The notes beneath the pieces were generated by a model. It ran no database searches and had not been told where the DNA came from. It was given only the letters and a program-made list of their open reading frames with translations. From contig JAKUOW010000022.1 in the NCBI GenBank assembly GCA_022451045.1, positions 1-32,281 on the forward strand: a DNA stretch of 32,281 nt. The letters are read 5' to 3'. Positions 8,624 to 17,054 of this stretch are shown here, piece by piece. The stretch's first letter is position 1. Each line of letters opens with the position of its first letter. The position numbers and the translations under genes are program-made. This DNA is from Pirellulales bacterium. Its GTDB lineage: Bacteria; Planctomycetota; Planctomycetia; Pirellulales; Pirellulaceae.

Positions 8624-8688
8624 CTCTCGTCGCCCGTCGTCGCTACTAGGTACCTGGCCTAACGGCCATCCAGTTGCATGTAATTCAA

Positions 8689-9228
8689 TTACTGTACGAG
8701 AGTTGCCTGGTCGAGAATTTCTGAAAGGTTGTTCTTGTCGATACTGCGGGCCAGTTCGTATCCGGCTGTGTTAAGTGAAAATTCACCACCCACATGGTGA
8801 ATGATGATGCCTGCAGAACACAATTCTCGAAATGCATCCAGGAATTGAATTGTAATTTCAGGCGTCTTACCCCGAAACATCAGTTGTGTGTTGCTGTCGA
8901 TCTCAACATAAACAGCAATCATGCGTTTGGATGATTCGAATTCACTGTTATTACCTTTTATCTCAATGATGCCCTGATCTTGAGCTGAGACAAGTATAGC
9001 CCTGGCTTGATCTCCAAGCTCGGGCAGGGACTCAGGTGGCTCGACGAGACGGTTAGCGCAGAGTTGTGCCATTGCGACGATAGTTGGCACACTTGCAGTT
9101 AAGTCATCCCAAGCACCGGCGGATCCGGCAACGGTTCCAAGATAGGGTGGTAGCGTCACGCGTTTTGTCTCTTCATGAGGGAGATAACATGTGCAAAATG
9201 GCTGCCAGAAATATGACAAAGTTGCCAA
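8689..9228 (-). CDS. Hypothetical soluble protein (start uncertain)
   Basis: I do not recognise a family. The listed frame of 179 residues begins with a TTG immediately after the TAA of the preceding gene and in the same frame. The first 23 residues (Cys/Phe/Trp-rich) look less protein-like than the rest, so a GTG at 9159 (start VTLPPYLG, about 156 residues) is a likely alternative, with an AGAGA stretch a few bases upstream. The body is mixed alpha/beta with acidic helices: ESLPELGDQARAIL, IAVYVEIDSNTQLMFRG, TIQFLDAFRELCSAGIIIHH and a C-terminal helical tail. No membrane segment or catalytic motif stands out. It converges on the creatininase gene with 65 bp between the stops. Confidence 0.55.
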   Translation of the reverse strand: MATLSYFWQPFCTCYLPHEETKRVTLPPYLGTVAGSAGAWDDLTASVPTIVAMAQLCANRLVEPPESLPELGDQARAILVSAQDQGIIEIKGNNSEFESSKRMIAVYVEIDSNTQLMFRGKTPEITIQFLDAFRELCSAGIIIHHVGGEFSLNTAGYELARSIDKNNLSEILDQATLVQ

Positions 9229-9576
9229 TTACATAAGTGAGTGAATACTTGTACTTTCAGGATAGCCAATCGAACCGAGATAAGACAGCAAAAGAAATAC
9301 CGTCCCTATACAAATCGCTGATATGCAAACAGCGAGCAGAATTGAATGAATCCAACGGATTCTTAGCCCGGTTTTCAGACTGATAGTGAGAACTAAAGGT
9401 GATGCAATCGCGTAACCAAAGTACACGGGTATCAGGATGAGGAAGGCATTTACAGGATGCAGAATCCACATTGTTCTATAAAAGTCTTTTGATTCATCAT
9501 CAGAACGTAAAAACCAGTAGTCAATCTCGAGAACGATCGCAGTAATCACGAGAAACAGGATAAATATGGTGGTCAC
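9229..9576 (-). CDS. Small polytopic membrane protein, unknown
   Basis: This 115-residue protein has three or four predicted membrane segments: residues 2-18 (IFILFLVITAIVLEI), about 42-66 (AFLILIPVYFGYAIASPLVLTI) and 75-100 (HSILLAVCISAICIGTVFLLLS). A charged loop with SDDESKDFYRTMW lies between the first two. I know no family for it. The start is GTG at 9576 without a strong Shine-Dalgarno. Its TAA is directly followed, in the same frame, by the unknown 8689-9228 gene, so the two are probably co-transcribed, or they represent one split reading frame. Confidence 0.55.
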   Translation of the reverse strand: MTTIFILFLVITAIVLEIDYWFLRSDDESKDFYRTMWILHPVNAFLILIPVYFGYAIASPLVLTISLKTGLRIRWIHSILLAVCISAICIGTVFLLLSYLGSIGYPESTSIHSLM

Positions 9577-9756
9577 TGGACTCTATTCCCGTATTAAACC
9601 AAACCTGAGCCTTATTTTATGTGAGGTCATATATATCCCAAGTGTCATGTATAGGCATGATGGCATAATACCTATAACCAAAGGGGATTATATGAATAAG
9701 AAAGGATGAAACCACCTGAAAACCCTATAAATGAAGGAGCAGCCGGCTATTCCATA

Positions 9757-9772
9757 GATTTTTGCAAAAATC
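9757..9772. promoter_or_regulatory. 16-bp perfect palindrome upstream of the sigma factor gene
   Basis: GATTTTTGCAAAAATC reads identically on both strands and lies 88 bp before the ATG of the sigma-70 gene. It lies in the only non-coding stretch near 300 bp in this window (9577-9860), where otherwise only AT-rich sequence is seen. A dimeric regulator could bind such a site; no known operator is matched. Confidence 0.3.
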
Positions 9773-9860
9773 CACCGTAGATTTCCCGCCCCGCAAAAGT
9801 CGTGACCTATGTTTGTAGTGTCCAATCGTCTCCAAACCCCCGTTTGAGTGCAGAATTTCC

Positions 9861-11363
9861 ATGGTTAAGACATCTATCAAGAGTCGCAAAAAAGTACTTA
9901 CCGGTATTAATTCTAGCGGAGAAGCTACAACCGCTACGGAAACACCGGATCTGGATAAAGCCGTAGAGCGTGAATCACGCGATCCATCCAATATCACGGG
10001 TGATCCCATTCGTATGTACCTAATGCAAATGGGGCAGACGCCGCTTCTTACACGCGAAGAGGAAATTGATGCTGCGAAAAGAATCGAAGCAACACGTGAC
10101 AAATATCGTCAATTGCTGCTTTCCGGCGACTATATCCTCAACGGGTCAATTGATATTTTGACTCGAGTTTACAAAGGGGAACTTCGTCTGGATCGTACGA
10201 TAGAAGTAAGCGTAACGGATGCAGCACAAAAAGAGCGGCTGCTTATGCGCATTGGTCCAAACCTGGAAACGCTGAGACAGCTTTCCTTAGAAAATCGAGA
10301 GAATTATCGTCAGGCTATTAGTCGCAAGAGCACTAAGGCTAAGAAGGCCGAAGCGTGGCGCCGATTAGTTATACGTCGAAACCGAGCAGTTCGCCTGATT
10401 GAGGAACTTGACCTGCGACTCAACAAGATCCAGCCTTTGTTTAAGCAGTTGGAAAAAATCAACACCCGCATGCAGGTTATCAAGCAGCAGTTGACTGAAA
10501 TTGCAGAGGGCGAAGCACCAGAGTGGTATGACGAGAAAGAGCTTCGTCAGGAATTATTCGCCATGATGAGCAGTGTGCAGGAAAGTCCTGCAACGCTCAA
10601 GCGACGAGTAGAAACAACCATCAAATTGCAAAAAGAATACGATGCGGCAAAACGACATCTGGCCGCCGGCAATTTACGCCTAGTGGTTTCAATTGCCAAG
10701 AAATATCGGAATCGCGGTTTGACGTTCCTGGATCTAATACAGGAAGGCAACACCGGATTGATGAGAGCCGTTGAGAAGTTTGAATATCAGCGAGGTTACA
10801 AGTTTTCAACGTACGCAACCTGGTGGATTCGTCAGGCTATCACGCGTGCAGTGGCTGATCAAAGCCGTACGATTCGTGTGCCTGTTCACATGGTAGATAC
10901 CATGACGAAATTGCGGAACATGACTCAGCATCTTGTTCAGGAACTTGGCCGCCAGCCAACTCCTGAAGAAGTATCAGAAGCATCCGGTGTATCAATTGAT
11001 GACACACGTTGCATCTTGCGGATGCTGAGGAATCCACTCTCACTGGATCAGCCTGTCAGTGATAACGACGATAATGATTTCGGTGACTTTCTAAAAGATA
11101 CGAGTGAAGCCGATCCACTTCGCGAAACTAATCACGATGCTCTCAAGCATCACTTGAAGGAAGCCATGGAAGCATTGAATTATCGCGAACGTGAAATCCT
11201 CAAGCTAAGGTTTGGCTTGCTGGACGGATACAACTACACGCTTGAAGAGGTTGGCCGCATTTTCCAGGTAACCCGGGAACGTGTTCGACAGATCGAATCG
11301 AAGGCTGTTCAAAAGCTACAACAACCGTTCCGCTCGAAGAAACTTCGCAGTTTCCTCGACTAG
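9861..11363 (+). CDS. rpoD: Primary-type sigma-70 RNA polymerase factor
   Basis: This 500-residue sigma factor directs RNA polymerase to promoters. Region 1.2 is visible at [28 protein letters not shown] (about residues 49-76). A long Lys/Arg/Glu-rich non-conserved region (about 90-255) follows. Region 2 contains [29 protein letters not shown] and [18 protein letters not shown] (the -10 recognition helix). Region 3 begins with [13 protein letters not shown]. Region 4.2 carries [21 protein letters not shown] (the -35 helix-turn-helix). All parts of a group 1/2 sigma are present, but no recognisable acidic region 1.1, so a group 2 (non-essential) sigma cannot be excluded. The ATG follows an AT-rich leader without a clear Shine-Dalgarno. 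The preceding spacer contains a 16-bp palindrome. Confidence 0.92.
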   Translation: MVKTSIKSRKKVLTGINSSGEATTATETPDLDKAVERESRDPSNITGDPIRMYLMQMGQTPLLTREEEIDAAKRIEATRDKYRQLLLSGDYILNGSIDILTRVYKGELRLDRTIEVSVTDAAQKERLLMRIGPNLETLRQLSLENRENYRQAISRKSTKAKKAEAWRRLVIRRNRAVRLIEELDLRLNKIQPLFKQLEKINTRMQVIKQQLTEIAEGEAPEWYDEKELRQELFAMMSSVQESPATLKRRVETTIKLQKEYDAAKRHLAAGNLRLVVSIAKKYRNRGLTFLDLIQEGNTGLMRAVEKFEYQRGYKFSTYATWWIRQAITRAVADQSRTIRVPVHMVDTMTKLRNMTQHLVQELGRQPTPEEVSEASGVSIDDTRCILRMLRNPLSLDQPVSDNDDNDFGDFLKDTSEADPLRETNHDALKHHLKEAMEALNYREREILKLRFGLLDGYNYTLEEVGRIFQVTRERVRQIESKAVQKLQQPFRSKKLRSFLD

Positions 11364-11408
11364 TTGCAGTGTTTGATCAGGAAACGGTGCGAGCGCAGGA
11401 GGCCTAAT

Positions 11409-11456
11409 TACTCTGATATAGACGGCCGCTTATGCAATCGTTTGCTTTTCAGAGTA
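11409..11456 (+). terminator. Possible hairpin after the sigma factor gene
   Basis: An 8-bp inverted repeat (TACTCTGA at 11409 and TCAGAGTA at 11449) encloses a 32-base loop that itself holds a small GCAA/TTGC stem. It lies 46 bp after the sigma factor stop. No clear U run follows, so terminator function is weakly supported. Confidence 0.3.
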
Positions 11457-11558
11457 GCTACTTCGGTCTTTTCGGATCTCGAACGCGTTTTGAGCGATTC
11501 TCACCATCAATATTTGTGTTAGAAATAAATACAACTTTGATTTCTTACGCGTGAACTG

Positions 11559-13031
11559 ATGACAAAAACAAGTGACTCTATAAAACGGTTTGTAACTCAA
11601 TACATTGCGCCTTCACTACTGCTGTTTGCCGGCGTAGCCATTGTGGCTTCGTTCGGTAAGCGAAAAGTGGCAAGTGATGACAGTCTCTCTATTGATGACA
11701 CTCCAGTGGTTCATGTACAAACTGTAGGCCCGTATGATTCAGCGGTGATTATTGAGGCAGACGGACTGGTTGTTCCTTTCCGCGAAATTCAGTTAGCAAC
11801 TCAGGTATCTGGCATTGTGCTGGAGAAATCAAGCAATTGCCGTGCAGGAAATGAAGTCCAAAAAGGGCAGGAACTGTTTAAGATTGACCCGACGGACTAT
11901 GAAATTGAATTAAGAAAATGTGAGACTCAATTAGATCAATCCAAGATCGAATTGGATGAGTTATCACTAGACATCGACAATACCGTCAAGCTGCTGGAAT
12001 TGGCACAGGCGGACTCAGATCTCCAGAAGAAAGAAGTGGACCGTTTGGAGGAGATTGCGACGAAGGTGGTCATTCCACAGTCCGATATCGACCGGGCAAA
12101 ACGGACTTTCTTAACTGCAGAGCAGAATCGTCAACAGCTCGACAATCAGCAACGATCATTGGCTCAACGTCGTTATCGTTTATCAAACTCGGTGAAGCTT
12201 GCGGAAATTCAGCTTGAGCGTGCCAAACTGGATCTTCAGCGAACGACAATTAATTCCACTGTCAGTGGCCGTATCGTTCGAGAGGTCGTAGAGCAAGATT
12301 CGTTTGCACAAAAAGGATCAACACTCGTTGTCATTCAGGATCATTCACGTGCAGAAGTGCGTTGCAAAATCCGAATCAGCGACCTGGAGTGGATCACCGG
12401 TCAACGAGTGGAGGTTGATCAATCAGGTGGTAGCCTTGGAAATCTCAATGTCGACGTAGTATATAGGCCCGAAAACTCTAGAGAAGAGTGCTTATGGGTA
12501 GGACGGTTGGAAAGGTTTGATGGTGAAGGGGTGGAGTCGGATACGCACATGTTACCTGTCCGCGTGGTAATTGATGAACCACAGCGTAGTGATGCTGCTC
12601 CCGGGCCCAAGCGAATTGTCCGTGGCATGTATGTAACATTACGTATTACCGGTAAGAAACAAGACAACCTTGTTACAGTGCCGGCCTCAGCATTACGGTT
12701 GAATACACGCACCAGTCATCGTCTTTGGAGGGTTGATGGTGCTGTGCCTACGAAAAACAGTGACGGGCAAATGTCATCCGGCGAATTGCAGAAGATTACG
12801 GGCTTTCGATTGATACGGCCAGTGATCAATTCAGAAACCGGTATTCGGGATTCATGGATAGTTGACCCTGCGGAATCAGACCTACGGCCAGGCGACACGA
12901 TCACCATTTCCAATCCGCAAGGCTATCCAAAGGGACTTCAGGCAGGAATGATGGTGGACTACGTAACGCAATCACAGTTATTGGAATCCACCAATAACTC
13001 CGCAACAGATCAAGGCGGAGCTAACGAATAA
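11559..13031 (+). CDS. RND efflux periplasmic adaptor (HlyD/membrane fusion family)
   Basis: This 490-residue protein links an inner-membrane RND pump to an outer-membrane channel. An N-terminal membrane anchor (about residues 15-32, IAPSLLLFAGVAIVASF) is followed by the first half of the barrel-sandwich (lipoyl-like) hairpin, with IEADGLVVPFREIQLATQVSG and NEVQKGQELFKIDPTDYEIE. A long coiled-coil hairpin (about 115-230) and the second sandwich half with LDLQRTTINSTVSGRIVRE follow. Beta-barrel and membrane-proximal domains fill the rest (RGMYVTLRITGK, LVTVPASALR). The stop codon shares its last A with the ATG of the permease (TAATG), so the two are translationally coupled. No TolC-type outer-membrane partner lies in the window. 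The transported substrate is not evident. Confidence 0.92.
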   Translation: MTKTSDSIKRFVTQYIAPSLLLFAGVAIVASFGKRKVASDDSLSIDDTPVVHVQTVGPYDSAVIIEADGLVVPFREIQLATQVSGIVLEKSSNCRAGNEVQKGQELFKIDPTDYEIELRKCETQLDQSKIELDELSLDIDNTVKLLELAQADSDLQKKEVDRLEEIATKVVIPQSDIDRAKRTFLTAEQNRQQLDNQQRSLAQRRYRLSNSVKLAEIQLERAKLDLQRTTINSTVSGRIVREVVEQDSFAQKGSTLVVIQDHSRAEVRCKIRISDLEWITGQRVEVDQSGGSLGNLNVDVVYRPENSREECLWVGRLERFDGEGVESDTHMLPVRVVIDEPQRSDAAPGPKRIVRGMYVTLRITGKKQDNLVTVPASALRLNTRTSHRLWRVDGAVPTKNSDGQMSSGELQKITGFRLIRPVINSETGIRDSWIVDPAESDLRPGDTITISNPQGYPKGLQAGMMVDYVTQSQLLESTNNSATDQGGANE

Positions 13032-16000
13032 TGAAACGTGTGGTTCGTTGGGCGATTGAAAATTCGCCGGCCATGAACATGTTCATGGTGACAATCTTGT
13101 TCGTCGGCATGCTAAGTGTACTCGGTATGCGCCGTGAAGTGATGCCGGAGTTTGAACTAGAGATCATACTTGTTCAGGTTCCATACCCAGGTGCGACTCC
13201 GTCAGAAGTTGAAGAGGGCATCTGTCAGAAGATCGAGGAGTCTGTACGATCGATTGCCGGAATCAAGAAAATCTCATCGATTGCCGCTGAGAGTTTCGGA
13301 TACTCAATTCTCGAACTCTCTCCCACGGTACAAAATGTGGATAAGATCACAAATGAAGTGAGATCCCGAGTCAACCAGATTTCAAGTTTTCCGGAATTAG
13401 CGGAGGACTACAGTGTCCAACAAATAACGATGCGTTATCCTGCCATCCGCGTTGCTTTAATGGGACCGGAGTCTGACAACGAAGACGCAGAGTGGGAATT
13501 ACGTGAGGTTGCCGAAGATCTGCGCACGGAATTACTTCAGATTCCTCCCCCTGTGCCGGACAATTTGCTTTCCGCGTTAGGGCAGGGCGTGAGGAATGCG
13601 ATTTCCGGAACCCGTAAAACGGTCATCTCCCAGGTGCAAATTGCCGGCGGACGAGATTTTCAAATTGACATCGAAGTGAGTGAGGAAACGCTCCGCAAGT
13701 ACAACACATCTCTTGCAGATCTTGCTTCAAAATTACGAAGACAAAATAGCGATGTACCCGCCGGTACACTGCGCACCGAAGGCCGCGAAATTATTCTGCG
13801 GGGAAATAATAAATCTACAGACGGTATCGAATTGGGGATGATCCCAATCTTAACGGAAGAGGACGGTACCGCATTAACCATAGATGACATTGCCACGGTA
13901 CGTGATGAGTTCACTGATATGCCGGTAGTCAGCGAAGTCGATGGTAAACCAGCTCTGATTCTCACCATCGAGCGTACTTCAAACGAAGACCTGCTACAGA
14001 TTTGCGGAGTAGTACGCGACTTCGTGGCTAAGAAGAATAATGGTATGGCAGGTAAGCCACTCCCCCCCGGTTACGATCTGAAGATCTGGTATGACACCTC
14101 TGTTGATGTCTACGACCGAATGTCCATGTTAGGAAGAAATGGCATACAGGGATTGATACTCGTATTCTTGGTTCTGGCAGTATTCCTTGAAATCAAGTTG
14201 GCATTTTGGGTGGCACTTGGAATTCCAGTTTCGATTCTTGGTGCATGTGGTGTATTGCTGTATACAGGCCAGACCATCAATATGCTCACTTTATTCTCAT
14301 TCTTACTTGCATTAGGAATTGTGGTTGATGATGCCATTGTGATAGGTGAAAACATCTATTCGCACCGCCAACTGGGTAAGCCGTTTAAGAAGGCTGCGAT
14401 TGAGGGAACACTTGAAGTCTTTCCTGCTGTACTTGCATCGGTAAGTACAACGATATTTGCATTTGCACCGCTATTCTTTGTTGCTGGTGTCATGGGGAAA
14501 TTCATTGCCGTGATTCCACTTGCAGTAGTTGCCATGTTGGTGATTTCACTTGTCGAGAGTATGGTGAGCCTGCCCTGCCACCTTGGGCACAAGGATGTAG
14601 GATTCTTTCGATTTCTTGCGTGGTTGTTTTTTCCAATTCGATTTTTGGGACTGGGAATCGGTTGGGTTAATAAGAAGGCAACCGGTGGCTTAACTTGGTT
14701 TATCGATCAATTCTATACGCCAACACTTAGATGGTTCTTGTACCATCCAATGTACTGTGTCTGTGGTGGCATTAGTCTGATGATAATTACCGTCGGAATG
14801 ATCCAGTCAGGAATAACCCCATTTGAAGTGTTTCCCAAAACAGATAGTAACTTCATTCAGGCAACCGTGGATTATCCAAATGGCACACCGCTAAAGGTAA
14901 CGGAGGCTGCAACGGAACAGTTAGTTGAGTCTTTAAAGCGAACAAGCCAGAAGCTTTTGCAGGATGACTCTCTGTTTAAGCTTCATTTTCGTTCAGCTGG
15001 CCACACAGTAAATCAAGGCGATATCGGACCGGATCCGACGCGTAGTGGCACACATGTTGGTGGAGTCTATGTCGAATTGATGGACACAGCCAAGCGACCG
15101 TTTCATAGCGATCAGATTCTCGATGCCTGGCGAAATGAGTCGGGTACGTTTCCCGGAGTGGAACAGGTTGAATTTCGCGTTCCATCCTTTGGTCCAGCCG
15201 GTCGACCCATTGAGTTTAAGTTGCTGGCGCCGGTCGAAAAAATGGCAGAGTTAGAGCTTGCCGTCGAAAAGTGCAAGGCAATGCTTGCCCGGTATGAAGG
15301 TGTGAAGGACATACAAGATGATCTGCATCCAGGTAAGCTCGAATACAAGTTCACAATCAAAGAATCGGCGCGCGCACTTGGTGTAACCAATGCAGATGTA
15401 GCGGAGGCAGTCAGAGCGGCATTCTATGGCGTTGAAGCAATGCGACTTCAGCGTGGTCGACACGAAGTGAAATTGATGGTGCGTTATCCGCCGGACCGAC
15501 GTAAGACGCTTGCAGACATTGCTAATATCCGCGTCACAAGCGGCCCGACTCGCGTACAACGTCCGTTGGTGGAACTTGCGGATATCGAAGAACAAGCCGG
15601 CTATGCCGAGATCAACCGTGTAGAGCAGTTGAGAAGTGTAACCATTGGAGCTGATGTCGTGGAGGGCGTAGGTAATGCTTTTGAAATCACCGCGAAGTTT
15701 CAGATTGACGATGTGTTGAAGCTGCAGGCTGAGTATCCGTGGTTGGGTGTGCGATGGGAAGGCCAAGAAGAACAGCGTAAAGAAAGCTTGGGAAGTTTAT
15801 TCAACGGCTTTATCGTTGCGTTGCTATGTATGTTCGTGCTTCTGACGTTGGAGTTTCGTTCATACTTCCAGCCGTTCTTAATACTCGCCATCATTCCATT
15901 TGGGTTGATCGGTGCGGTTTGGGGGCATGCTGTCATGGGGCTGACGGTGACTTTGTTTAGCATGTTTGGATTAGTAGCTCTGACAGGTGTTGTCATTAAT

Positions 16001-16381
16001 GACTCCATTGTGCTGGTCGATTTCATTAACCGAAACATTACCAAGCAGGGTAGCGATGCTGTTGAGATGCTCGTGGAAGCCGGACGTCGACGTTTCCGGC
16101 CAGTTCTGCTTACATCTATGACCACGATTGCAGGCCTGTTTCCACTGTTAATGGAGACGAGCTTTCAAGCTAAGTTGCTGATTCCGATGGCTACGAGTTT
16201 AACATTCGGACTGCTTATCGGAACCTTGCTGATCCTCTATTTGGTTCCGACATTCTACATGCTGTATCTAAAGACGATTGGCCGATCTACATTGCGATTG
16301 ATCGAAGAAGGAAACGCTGGAGAAGATGACTCTAGCAATTCGTCAAGCGAAGCATCAACAGCTACTGGGGCAGTAACTTAA
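13031..16381 (+). CDS. RND efflux permease (AcrB/MMPL-type, HAE family)
   Basis: This 1116-residue inner-membrane transporter uses the proton gradient to export compounds through the adaptor encoded just upstream. The first membrane helix lies near residues 12-30 (NMFMVTILFVGMLSVLG) and is followed by VPYPGATPSEVEEGICQKIEE, the typical start of the porter domain. The proton-relay aspartates are D433-D434 in LALGIVVDDAIVIGENI (TM4). Both large periplasmic loops and the second six-helix block (SLFNGFIVALLCMFVLLTLEF, VALTGVVINDSIVLVDFINR, GRRRFRPVLLTSMTTIAGLFP) are present, so the protein looks full length and intact. The C-terminus is a Ser/Glu-rich tail. The 3' end overlaps the convergent BMC gene by 20 bp. 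Confidence 0.95.
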   Translation: MKRVVRWAIENSPAMNMFMVTILFVGMLSVLGMRREVMPEFELEIILVQVPYPGATPSEVEEGICQKIEESVRSIAGIKKISSIAAESFGYSILELSPTVQNVDKITNEVRSRVNQISSFPELAEDYSVQQITMRYPAIRVALMGPESDNEDAEWELREVAEDLRTELLQIPPPVPDNLLSALGQGVRNAISGTRKTVISQVQIAGGRDFQIDIEVSEETLRKYNTSLADLASKLRRQNSDVPAGTLRTEGREIILRGNNKSTDGIELGMIPILTEEDGTALTIDDIATVRDEFTDMPVVSEVDGKPALILTIERTSNEDLLQICGVVRDFVAKKNNGMAGKPLPPGYDLKIWYDTSVDVYDRMSMLGRNGIQGLILVFLVLAVFLEIKLAFWVALGIPVSILGACGVLLYTGQTINMLTLFSFLLALGIVVDDAIVIGENIYSHRQLGKPFKKAAIEGTLEVFPAVLASVSTTIFAFAPLFFVAGVMGKFIAVIPLAVVAMLVISLVESMVSLPCHLGHKDVGFFRFLAWLFFPIRFLGLGIGWVNKKATGGLTWFIDQFYTPTLRWFLYHPMYCVCGGISLMIITVGMIQSGITPFEVFPKTDSNFIQATVDYPNGTPLKVTEAATEQLVESLKRTSQKLLQDDSLFKLHFRSAGHTVNQGDIGPDPTRSGTHVGGVYVELMDTAKRPFHSDQILDAWRNESGTFPGVEQVEFRVPSFGPAGRPIEFKLLAPVEKMAELELAVEKCKAMLARYEGVKDIQDDLHPGKLEYKFTIKESARALGVTNADVAEAVRAAFYGVEAMRLQRGRHEVKLMVRYPPDRRKTLADIANIRVTSGPTRVQRPLVELADIEEQAGYAEINRVEQLRSVTIGADVVEGVGNAFEITAKFQIDDVLKLQAEYPWLGVRWEGQEEQRKESLGSLFNGFIVALLCMFVLLTLEFRSYFQPFLILAIIPFGLIGAVWGHAVMGLTVTLFSMFGLVALTGVVINDSIVLVDFINRNITKQGSDAVEMLVEAGRRRFRPVLLTSMTTIAGLFPLLMETSFQAKLLIPMATSLTFGLLIGTLLILYLVPTFYMLYLKTIGRSTLRLIEEGNAGEDDSSNSSSEASTATGAVT

Positions 16382-16637
16382 CGACAGCATCTGTTGGGCG
16401 TGGGATCACGTGAGAGGCAATAAGTGTTCCGAGTGATTGTACTGCCTGTTCCCCCGCTTCAACTGCAGCTGAAACTGCTGCAACGTCGCCGCTTAGGACA
16501 ACGGTAATATAGCCACCGCCAAGTTTCTCTTTGCCGATGACTTCGACATTGGCTGCTTTGCACGCGGTGTCAATGGCATTGAATACGGCGGTGAATCCTT
16601 GAGTTTCTATGAATCCGAGTGCTTGGTTATTTGCCAT
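16362..16637 (-). CDS. Possible internally initiated BMC-H shell protein (91 aa)
   Basis: Met133 of the two-domain shell gene is an ATG preceded by AGAGGAG with six bases between (AGGAG at 16644-16648), the best Shine-Dalgarno I see near any start in the window. Starting here gives MANNQALGFIETQG and ends with IPRPTDAVVKLLPQ, exactly the extent and length (91 residues) of a stand-alone BMC-H such as PduA. The Shine-Dalgarno bases encode T-E-E-S of the linker. This suggests that both a tandem protein and a free hexamer-forming subunit are made from one message. It is inferred from sequence only; an alternative is a fused pair of ancestral genes whose old ribosome site persists without use. Confidence 0.55.
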   Translation of the reverse strand: MANNQALGFIETQGFTAVFNAIDTACKAANVEVIGKEKLGGGYITVVLSGDVAAVSAAVEAGEQAVQSLGTLIASHVIPRPTDAVVKLLPQ

Positions 16638-17033
16638 GGTTGACTCCTCTGTTTTTTCGATTGGCTCGGATTCCCCATCCGAATTCTGATCGTTTTTCGG
16701 CAGATGTACTACGTCTTGTTGAATAAGTGGATTGAATTCCGGTTCGCCGTTTATAACCTTTAGCGCCTCTGAATCGGGTCGAAAGAGCTGCTTGATGACA
16801 GGCTTGCCTTCCATCCTCTCAGCAATTTCGACTCCGGCAGCCAACGCAACTTCTACCGAAGCGGTATCACCAAATATCTTGATGCAAATCCCAAGAAAGT
16901 CATTCACTTCTGCCTGAAGTACCTGAATCTCAGCTGTCTTTGACATCATGTCCAGAGCAACCATTGCCGGCGTGAAACCGGTGGTTTCAAGCATCCCAAT
17001 GGAGCCAAGTGAATCAGGGTCAGTTTTGTTCAC
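16362..17033 (-). CDS. Two-domain bacterial microcompartment (BMC) shell protein with long acidic linker
   Basis: The 223-residue product has two BMC domains: residues about 11-85 (SIGMLETTGFTPAMVALDMM, then VEVALAAGVEIAERM) and about 138-220 (ALGFIETQGFTAVFNAIDTA, KLGGGYITVVLSGDVAAV, ASHVIPRPTDAVVKLLP). BMC proteins tile the protein shell of bacterial microcompartments. The second domain is a textbook BMC-H with a K-L-G-G-G pore loop; the first has NDFLG there, which is atypical. The domains are joined by about 45 residues including an acidic, Asn/Ser-rich stretch, unlike ordinary BMC-T trimers, whose domains abut. The start is GTG with AGGA a few bases upstream, 21 bp after the stop of the E1-KASIII fusion gene, implying one operon. 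An internal ATG with a strong Shine-Dalgarno may give the second domain alone (separate entry). No BMC-P pentamer gene is in the window. Confidence 0.92.
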   Translation of the reverse strand: MNKTDPDSLGSIGMLETTGFTPAMVALDMMSKTAEIQVLQAEVNDFLGICIKIFGDTASVEVALAAGVEIAERMEGKPVIKQLFRPDSEALKVINGEPEFNPLIQQDVVHLPKNDQNSDGESEPIEKTEESTMANNQALGFIETQGFTAVFNAIDTACKAANVEVIGKEKLGGGYITVVLSGDVAAVSAAVEAGEQAVQSLGTLIASHVIPRPTDAVVKLLPQ

Positions 17034-17054
17034 TTCAAGTCCTGGATTGTCCGA

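Noticed and set aside
9600-9720. Promoter boxes for the sigma factor (for example a CATAAT-like -10 near 9663)
   Set aside because: No convincing -35 box at the right distance; the AT-rich spacer yields many weak matches.
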